DNA of 46,544 bases from an uncultured Clostridia bacterium (lineage in GTDB: Bacteria > Bacillota > Clostridia > Christensenellales > Borkfalkiaceae). Both the position numbers and the translations under genes were made by a program. Positions 20,169 to 27,700 of the stretch are shown piece after piece (positions within the stretch are counted from its first letter, which is position 1; every line of letters begins with the position of its first letter). The notes beneath the pieces were generated by a model. That model was not told the DNA's origin and did not search any database. It was given only the letters and a program-made list of their open reading frames with translations. The DNA is taken from positions 1-46,544 of the forward strand of contig CAMWNA010000003.1 of NCBI GenBank assembly GCA_947175515.1, given 5' to 3'.

Positions 20169-21197
20169 ATGGCAAACGAAATTGCAAAGCTTAAACCCTT
20201 GCAAGAGCCTGGAGAGGTAATAGAATCCGAAACTGATGCGAAGTACGAAGTATACAAAGCTGACGGCTTATACGAGTATTCTTTGCAGGCGAACGGCAAG
20301 CCAAATAAAGCGCATGCAAGAATAACCTACACACACGGTGATATTTATGACGGCAACCTGAAGCACGGCAAGTATTCTGGGCTTGGCAGTTACCAATGGA
20401 AAGACGGTGGATTTTATGAAGGTAATTTCTCCGGCGGAAAGTTAAACGGCACAGGCAAATATGCAGCACCAAACGGCGACGTCTATGAAGGCAACTTTAA
20501 AAACAATAAGTATAACGGCGAAGGTAAGTACACTTGGGAAGATGGAAGTTCGTTTGAGGGTACCTTTAAAAACGGCCAAATGCAGAGCGGAAGATACATT
20601 GATGCGGACGGTAATGTTTATGATTGTAAGTTTACATACAAGCTCAACGGTGAACGCAAGAACGGCAGCATCAGATTAGTTCGTTTTGCAGAGAAAGAAC
20701 CGCCTAAAAACGAGAACACAGAAAAAAAAGAAACCAAGGAAAAGAAGGAAAATAAGGTCTCAAAGGAAGCCAAGGAAACTTCGAAAGATGCGGATAAAGA
20801 CGCTCCTAAAAATGATAAAGCCGAAACGAAGAAAGCCGCAGTGTCGCGCGTTAATAAAAACGGTTTAACAAGTAAAGATACAAAGCTCATTACCATAATT
20901 CGAAATTCTAAACGCGGCGCTGAATTTAAAAATCTGTATACCGGCGCATCAGGAAAAAGCGAAAGAGCTGAAAAAGATTTAATAGCCATTTTGAATTTTT
21001 TTACTAATTCAGATGCAGCACAGATACAGCGCATATTTAAGTCTTCGAAAATCTACGACGCATCAAAGGGCGACGAACGTCTGACTGATATGGTAACTGG
21101 AATTATAAAGCGCAGCAATGATTTTGTACATAGCACAAAATCAGCCGCAACGGGCCGTCAGAGCTCGGCCAGCGCTGTTAACGGTGCGGCGAGATAA
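20169..21197 (+). CDS. MORN-repeat protein with a C-terminal helical domain shared with the giant primase-like protein
   Basis: 342 aa; repeated YEGNFxxxxxNGxGKYxxxxG; lysine/glutamate-rich linker; C-terminal IIRNSKRGAEFKNLYTG...LNFFTNSDAAQIQRI. Confidence 0.8.
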   Translation: MANEIAKLKPLQEPGEVIESETDAKYEVYKADGLYEYSLQANGKPNKAHARITYTHGDIYDGNLKHGKYSGLGSYQWKDGGFYEGNFSGGKLNGTGKYAAPNGDVYEGNFKNNKYNGEGKYTWEDGSSFEGTFKNGQMQSGRYIDADGNVYDCKFTYKLNGERKNGSIRLVRFAEKEPPKNENTEKKETKEKKENKVSKEAKETSKDADKDAPKNDKAETKKAAVSRVNKNGLTSKDTKLITIIRNSKRGAEFKNLYTGASGKSERAEKDLIAILNFFTNSDAAQIQRIFKSSKIYDASKGDERLTDMVTGIIKRSNDFVHSTKSAATGRQSSASAVNGAAR

Positions 21198-21347
21198 ATG
21201 TCAGTACAAAATCCCCAAAAAGCGTTACAAAGATTTCATCAGAAGATTAACGGAAGAGCCGGAGGAAGAACCATTCAAAGAATTTGCAGAAAATCAAGAT
21301 AAAAATAGTTAAGAAAACACGAAATAAAATTTATTACAAAAAAATGA

Positions 21348-21374
21348 TATGTACTGACAAATTGTCAGTACATA
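21348..21374. repeat. 27-bp perfect palindrome (TGTnnnnACA family site)
   Basis: TATGTACTGACAA-A-TTGTCAGTACATA. Confidence 0.9.
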
Positions 21375-21378
21375 GATA

Positions 21379-21435
21379 TGCCGAGCTGGAAGCTACCTTA
21401 ACAGGGAGAGTGGTTCGATTCCGTTCATCGGCACA
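21379..21435 (+). ncRNA. tRNA-like element (truncated/pseudo-tRNA)
   Basis: TGCCGA(21379-21384) pairs with TCGGCA(21428-21433); T-arm AGTGG-TTCGATT-CCGTT; 57 nt, too short for a canonical tRNA. Confidence 0.45.
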
Positions 21436-21511
21436 TTTTACCTATCGGCTCCATCGCTGCCTAAAAAACGGCGGTGGGGTTGGATAGGTAGCAAAGTAGG
21501 TAGGTAAAATG
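21434..21511 (+). promoter_or_regulatory. Alternative-hairpin leader overlapping a start codon
   Basis: CATTTTACCTA(21434-21444) is complementary to TAGGTAAAATG(21501-21511, contains ATG); overlapping TACCTATC(21439-21446) is complementary to GATAGGTA(21483-21490). Confidence 0.6.
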
Positions 21512-21730
21512 AAAAACTATTATGCAAAACGAAACGGAACCTGTTACGCGTTTCAATCCATGCAACTCCGCAACCTTGCGGTGTATGCAGATGAGTTTGA
21601 ACCGCTGAACCGTGCGGATGCTATGAAACAGTTTGGCTATACTGACAGCTGTTCCATGCGTGTAATAAAGTGCACGTCGATTTCTTCAAAAGAAGATTTA
21701 CTCCGTATTACTTCGGAGGTAAAGAAATGA
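21509..21730 (+). CDS. Small uncharacterised ICE protein
   Basis: 73 aa; MKNYYAKRNGTCYAFQSMQLRNLAVYADEF; overlaps the start region of parA. Confidence 0.65.
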   Translation: MKNYYAKRNGTCYAFQSMQLRNLAVYADEFEPLNRADAMKQFGYTDSCSMRVIKCTSISSKEDLLRITSEVKK

Positions 21731-22503
21731 AAGTCTTATCACTTGTTAATCAGAAGGGCGGCGTAGCCAAGACGACGACGTCAATAGCCCTTGCAGACTA
21801 TTTCGCCCGTCATGGCAAAAAAACACTGCTTATCGATTTTGACCCTCAGGGCAGCTTAACGACCTCATTCGGCCTTGCAGATGACGCGGACAACCCTAAG
21901 GCGCTTAAGTTCCTCGCGCTCGCGCGCGGCGGTTCTGAAGCGATGCCGCATAAGCTCGCAAAAAACTTATACGTCATTACTTCAGATATTGGTCTTGAAA
22001 AAGCTAATGCATCGTTGATAACGAAGATAGGGAAAGAACGTTATCTGCGCCGTGCCGTCGATGAGCTTAACAAAAAAGAAAAGTTCGATTACGTTATCCT
22101 GGATAGCAACCCGTCATTCTCGCAATTGACGATAAACGTGCTTTATGCAAGCGATAAGGTTCTCGTACCGTTCAAGCCGGAGTTTAACTCGTATAAAGGG
22201 ATAATGCAGCTCTTCGAGAACATCGAAGAACTGAAAGCCTTGCAGCCGAATCTTGCCGTACTTGGCTTTGTTGTAACAATGGCGCGACCCGTCAAGTCGG
22301 CAGAACAGGCTATTGCCGAAATTACCGATTTCGCTAAAGACCAGAGCTGTAGGGTATTCACTCCGGCAATTCGTTTAGCGGTTGCCTGCGCGGATGCACC
22401 GTCGCACCAGAAAAGTATATATTCATATGCTCCTGACTCGAGCGTGGCCCATGACTATGAAATGCTTGGCGCGAACGTGCTTGAAGCTTTGGAGGGCATT
22501 TAA
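21727..22503 (+). CDS. parA: ParA/Soj-family ATPase
   Basis: MKVLSLVNQKGGVAKTTTSIALADYF deviant Walker A; start chosen behind GGAGGTAAAGAAATG. Confidence 0.93.
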   Translation: MKVLSLVNQKGGVAKTTTSIALADYFARHGKKTLLIDFDPQGSLTTSFGLADDADNPKALKFLALARGGSEAMPHKLAKNLYVITSDIGLEKANASLITKIGKERYLRRAVDELNKKEKFDYVILDSNPSFSQLTINVLYASDKVLVPFKPEFNSYKGIMQLFENIEELKALQPNLAVLGFVVTMARPVKSAEQAIAEITDFAKDQSCRVFTPAIRLAVACADAPSHQKSIYSYAPDSSVAHDYEMLGANVLEALEGI

Positions 22504-22737
22504 ATGGCACTTGGCAGTTTAGGCCTTTCGGACTTTAAGCCCAAAGCATCGAAGACGGCGGAAAGTCTTCTAACGGTTATTCCAATTCAAGAACACAAGA
22601 AAGATGAGACGATACAACTTCGTGTGGACTACGATGTACACCAAACGTTTAAGGAAATCTGTGATGTGCACGGTAAAAAAATGTCAGTAGTTTTACGAGC
22701 ATACATAGACAGCGTTATATCGGCAGGACGGCTATAA
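22504..22737 (+). CDS. Small ribbon-helix-helix-like partner protein
   Basis: 77 aa; TIQLRVDYDVHQTFKEICDVHGKKMSVVLRAYIDSVI; starts immediately after parA. Confidence 0.65.
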   Translation: MALGSLGLSDFKPKASKTAESLLTVIPIQEHKKDETIQLRVDYDVHQTFKEICDVHGKKMSVVLRAYIDSVISAGRL

Positions 22738-22740
22738 ATA

Positions 22741-23256
22741 ATGAAAAATAAATACTATAAAGGCTTGGTAGATGATGAACCTAAAACATGGGTATATGGC
22801 ACCTTATCATCAAACAACAGCATATTTCAAGCTTATGAGCCTTCAAAGGGAAATTGCGGTATAGGAATTTTTTCGGTTGTCCCTAATTCAATCACAGAGA
22901 TTACCGAGGAGCAGTACGCTGAAGAGTTTGCAAAAGCAAGTAATCAGATTTGCGGAATTGTAAGGTCTGTAACCTCTGATGGACGAATTTGCGTACCGTC
23001 GGAGTTCAGACATAGAGCTGGAATTAAAACTGCAGGGAAAGTGGAGTTGTTTTTGACTTTAATGAAAGAAGTGATCATCTGCACATCAGAAAATAATACC
23101 AGAGACTTTGTCGGTATAGAACGTCCAGTTGCAGAAAACGGGCAAATTTCAATTCCAGTCGAATATCGCAAAGCGATAGGATTAGGTGTAGGCAATAAAG
23201 CTGAAGTTTTTCTAAATGCACAGAACGAAATAATAATCAAAACTTTAAAAACTTAA
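22741..23256 (+). CDS. Protein with tandem AbrB/SpoVT-like domains
   Basis: 171 aa; GRICVPSEFRHRAGIKTAGKVELFLTLMKEVIIC and GQISIPVEYRKAIGLGVGNKAEVFLNAQNEIIIK. Confidence 0.75.
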   Translation: MKNKYYKGLVDDEPKTWVYGTLSSNNSIFQAYEPSKGNCGIGIFSVVPNSITEITEEQYAEEFAKASNQICGIVRSVTSDGRICVPSEFRHRAGIKTAGKVELFLTLMKEVIICTSENNTRDFVGIERPVAENGQISIPVEYRKAIGLGVGNKAEVFLNAQNEIIIKTLKT

Positions 23257-23303
23257 TTGTCATTACAAAACGTAATGACAAAATAAATAAAACGGAGGAA
23301 ACT

Positions 23304-23690
23304 ATGAACAAAGTATTTCTGATAGGAAACTTAACCAAAGATCCCGAATTGACGGAAACGTCTGCCGGTGTTGCATTATGCCGCTTTTCTATAGCGGTGA
23401 ACAGAAGCTACGTCGGCGCTAATAACGAACGTAAGACCGATTTCTTCAACTGTGTTGCCTGGCGCGGCCTTGGCGAGAACATCGCCAAATACACTTCGAA
23501 GGGCGACAAGGTGGCGGTTAACGGCTCGTTCGAGCAGGACAACTACGAAGACGCACAAGGAGTTAAGCGCACTTCATACACACTTGTTGTGCGTGATATA
23601 GAGTTTTTGACATCGCATAATTCACAATCAGACAAGGATGTAGATAAAAAGCTACAACCTGTAACTGAAGATACTGATATTCCTTTCTAA
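23304..23690 (+). CDS. ssb: Single-stranded DNA-binding protein
   Basis: 128 aa; MNKVFLIGNLTKDPELTETSAGVALCRFSIAVNR; acidic tail DTDIPF. Confidence 0.95.
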   Translation: MNKVFLIGNLTKDPELTETSAGVALCRFSIAVNRSYVGANNERKTDFFNCVAWRGLGENIAKYTSKGDKVAVNGSFEQDNYEDAQGVKRTSYTLVVRDIEFLTSHNSQSDKDVDKKLQPVTEDTDIPF

Positions 23691-23773
23691 TCAAACCACA
23701 TAGAAAATGTAATGACAAAATGTCCGTACACCGATGTACTTACATTGATGTACGGACAAACCATGGAGTTATC

Positions 23774-24220
23774 ATGTCAAAAAACGACGGCAAAAGATTT
23801 TATTGGCTTAAATTAACTCAAGACTTTTTTAAACGAAAAGATACAGACGACTCGGACGCAATACAGCTTCTTTTAAGGCAAGCTGACGGAAGCAAGTATG
23901 TTTGTATCTATTTGATGCTATGTCTTGAAAGTATAAATAAAGGTGGACTCCTTTATTATGAGTCAAACGGAATAAAAATTCCGTACACAATTGAAGATAT
24001 AAAAGCTGAGTGCAGATATTATGATCCATCTGAAATTGAATGTGCCGTAAAGCAATTTTTAGCCTTAGGACTTTTAATTACTGTTGAAATCAGTGATGGT
24101 CAACAAGCTTTTGCTTTACCAGAGGTTCCGAAATTAGTTGGGACAGAAACAGGTGCAGCTATTCGCAAAAGACTACAACGGAATAATTTGCCTCTTTTAG
24201 GGGACAATTCGGGGACTTGA
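23774..24220 (+). CDS. Phage replisome organizer N-terminal-like protein
   Basis: Start re-assigned to MSKNDGKRFYWLKLTQDFFKRKD; ends in GGGGACA repeats. Confidence 0.7.
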   Translation: MSKNDGKRFYWLKLTQDFFKRKDTDDSDAIQLLLRQADGSKYVCIYLMLCLESINKGGLLYYESNGIKIPYTIEDIKAECRYYDPSEIECAVKQFLALGLLITVEISDGQQAFALPEVPKLVGTETGAAIRKRLQRNNLPLLGDNSGT

Positions 24221-24503
24221 CGGGGGACAATGTCCCCTTTGTTTTATGGAAAATGTCCCATTAAGGAAGGGGACAAATAAGGGGACTTTGTATCCATAGA
24301 GTATAAGAGATTAAGAGTATTTATTGAAAACACAGGAGAAAAGAGACCAAGTATTTATCGCGCGCGAGAGACGGTGTGAAACATTTTGCAAATTCAGAGC
24401 TTTGCGTTTGCGTGAAACAATGAATAAATATAATGCGCAGTGAATATTCGTGTCGACCACGAATTAGTTTCTTTCTGTGTTTTCACAGGTAACGGAAAGA
24501 GTG

Positions 24504-24541
24504 CGGGAAAACCGAAAGGGCATAGCCCTTGGGTTGTCCCG
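24504..24541. other. Long near-contiguous hairpin (candidate structured RNA)
   Basis: CGGGA-a-AACC-g-AAAGGGC-ata-GCCCTT-g-GGTT-g-TCCCG in the 24220-24580 intergenic region. Confidence 0.55.
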
Positions 24542-24579
24542 TCCCTATTGCAAAATTCAGAATTTAAAAGGAGATCAAA

Positions 24580-24747
24580 ATGAAAACTGCAATGACTGAC
24601 AATTCGAACGAAGTAACGTTAAACGTGCCCACAGGTGAAAGCGCGGAAGGCTATTTCGAAAAATTTTTCGGTTGCGCTCCGACGCCGCACGAGGAAATGC
24701 CTGACGATGCCGACGTGGATGCAACTTACGTCATTAAGCTTAAATAA
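24580..24747 (+). CDS. 55-aa acidic small protein
   Basis: MKTAMTDNSNEVTLNVPTGESAEGYFEKFFGCAPTPHEEMPDDADVDATYVIKLK; AAAAGGAGATCAAAATG; absent from the ORF track because of length. Confidence 0.65.
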   Translation: MKTAMTDNSNEVTLNVPTGESAEGYFEKFFGCAPTPHEEMPDDADVDATYVIKLK

Positions 24748-24761
24748 TCGAGGACGGTTTC

Positions 24762-27700
24762 ATGGAAGATAATAAAGAATTGATAACGAGCCAGTCAGAA
24801 CACGAAAAGACTTCGGAAGAAAAGCCGGCAATAAAAAACTCCGCAACGTTTGCGGAGCAGGTGGATGCCGTTCTGAGCGGCGCGGATATGGAGAGTTCGC
24901 ATTTAGAACTGCTTAAGGTAACGCCTCCGCTTCTTCGAATGGTGGGCGTTCCTAACTTGCCTATCCTAATGACTGCACGCCACGTTAAGACTATAACGCA
25001 GGAAAGCGGAAGCGATTCCGCCAATTATCACGGTTTAGGGACAGAGATTATAAAGAAGCTGCCTGAACTGATATCAGACCCCGTGATGATTATGGATAGT
25101 TTAACACAAAATGACAGTATAGTCATTGTTACGCAAACAGTAGATAAACAATATCGCCCCGTAATCGGAGCTATAAAGCTGGATGGTATAGGTCGCCAAA
25201 AATCCGAAATGATAAGCGCGAATATTTTAACGAGTGCTTATGGACGTAATAATTTCCAGTCGTTCATCGCGCGCAATATTGAGCAAGGGACAGTTCTCTA
25301 TGCGGATAAAGAGAAAAGCCAAGCCTTGTCAGTGAACCCCGGGATACAATTTCCCGACGTTATGGCAAGCCTCAGCTTCAATACTATTATACGCAAAACT
25401 AAGGCTTTTGTCAAGAGCAAGGAAGAAAAAATCAAAGAAAATAAACCCAGTGAGAAAGAAGAGAACACAGAAAAGAAGGAGGAGAAAATGAAATTGTCTG
25501 ACCGCATTAAACGTTTCTTTGGAAGGACGAAGAGCGAGTATAAGGACGTTGCGCCGCAAATTCTTTCGAATGAAGAGTTTGCCGCGCAAAGGGAGCGTAT
25601 AGGTAAAGCCAGAGAAAAAGCTATGCTGATAGCTTCCGAAAGCGGACAACCATATGTAACGATAATGGAAAGCGATTCGGTTAAATTCAAGCCTGGCGAC
25701 GTTCTGTCGTTAGTTGAAGCTGAGAAAAGCTTTACGGAAGAAAACAAAGAGGTTAAAGCTCTTGATGCCGGCGACTATAAAACACTGTTCACAATAGATT
25801 CCGTGTATAAGGGCAAAATGAATAGTGCAGACTGTGTATACCGTATTGGTGCAGAGAACGGCGGAATTGCGGAACAGCTTGCGGAAACGGCAAATTCAAA
25901 TCATGACGTCAATTTGCTCAATTATTCAAAGTACTTGCAAAAGCATCTTGAGCTCGAAGGTATGGTAGATAAAGCCATTGCGGCCAAGCTGCCCTTACAA
26001 AAGCAATACGACGTGCAAGGTTACGCCTTATTCGTAGGCAATGACTTGAACGCATCGCAGAATCCGGAGAGCTTTGAATTTCCGCCGCTTGAAATAGAAC
26101 ACAAAGAAAAAATAATCAATACTGAAAATCTGCCGCACCGTGCGTTTGCCGACGGTCCGATACCGCAGTCGGAGCAAACGTCGAGTAATTCTGCTGAGCG
26201 CCGAGCAACAGATTTTCACGACAAAGTTTTTGGCGTGCGTGAGGAAATGGTAAAAAGCCTTATCAGATACATAGAACAAAGCCCTAAGCAATGGGAAGCT
26301 GGTTGGAATAATATTGCCGGCACGGCGCCTGAAAACGGTAAAACAGGTACACCGTATCGCGGTTTAAACTTGCTTTACTTAACGTTTACGGCGATGCAAA
26401 AAGGGTATACCGACCCTCGCTGGGTAACGTTTAATCAGGCCAAAGAACTCGGAGCGAGTGTAAAGAAGGGTGAGAAGTCTTCGCCCATTATATTCTACGA
26501 ATTATACGACCGAAACACGAAAAAGTCTTACGACAGCAATACGACTAAAAATATGACCGACGAACAGAAGGATGCGTATATGAAGGAGAATGTTTACGCT
26601 GTCCTTAAATATTCGAACGTCTTTAATGCTTCACAATGTCATAACTTCCCAGAGCGTGACACCGCGTCGATGCAGATGAAGGAAGAAGAACGTGCAAAGC
26701 AGAACGCATTAATCGAATCTATTATTTCGAATAGTGCAGCGCCCGTTCTCCATGATGGGGGCAACGAAGCTTTCTATTCGCCCATGCAGGATAAAATACA
26801 TTTGCCGCCGCTCGAAGCTTTCAATACGATGCAGGATTATTATGCAACCGCGTTGCATGAAATTGCTCACTCCACGGGCCATGAAAGCCGCTTAAACCGT
26901 GATTTAAGCGGTAGCAGGCATTCGTCGGCATACGCAAAGGAAGAACTCCGCGCTGAGCTTGCTTGTGTATTTATGCAGGTGGAGCAGGGTTTAAAGCTTG
27001 ACGGTAAACACTTCTCAAACCATGCAGCATATCTGAACAGTTGGCTTAACCAAGTTAAGGATGACCCCCAGATATTTTATGCGGCCGCGCGAGATGCGGA
27101 GAAAATCTCGGACTACGTTGCCGAGAACTATCTGCATGCAGCGCAGACTGCTGAGCTCGAAGGCGAAGCAGTTCACTCGAATACAGCCGCAGTAGTTCAG
27201 GGAAACACAGAAAAAAAAGAAGCTTTAAATGCGTCAAAAATCAATTTAACTGAAAAGCGTTTGAAAGACTATGCAGATATATTGCGTAGGAACGATTTAG
27301 AGGTCGGTAATACCGCTCAGTCGGACGAATATTACATAAACCAAGCCCGAGAACAAATAAAAGCTTATGAGCAGACAGACGAATATAGAGGAGCAGTGAG
27401 AGCAGATTATCCGCGCGACTTCGAAGACGAGCTCACCGAAACGTTGCTTGACGAGGCTGAGGCTCACGTCGGGACCTTGAATGGAGAACACAAAGAAGAA
27501 AAAAGCTTTGAGGATACAGTGCAAGAGCTTGCAACATCGGAGGGATATAGCTTTACCGAAAATGCGGAACTTGTGCATCAGTATTCAAAGAATATTTTTG
27601 AAACTGAGCTCAAAGCGCGCGATGTTTTCTCTGACAATAATATGCAAAAACAGCCAGCGTTTTCGAAATTTTCAACTGCACAAATAGAACACATTGCTAA

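Noticed and set aside
21670-21726. Upstream extension of the ParA ORF
   Set aside because: Lies in the preceding 73-aa gene; the Walker A-containing product starts at 21727 behind GGAGG.
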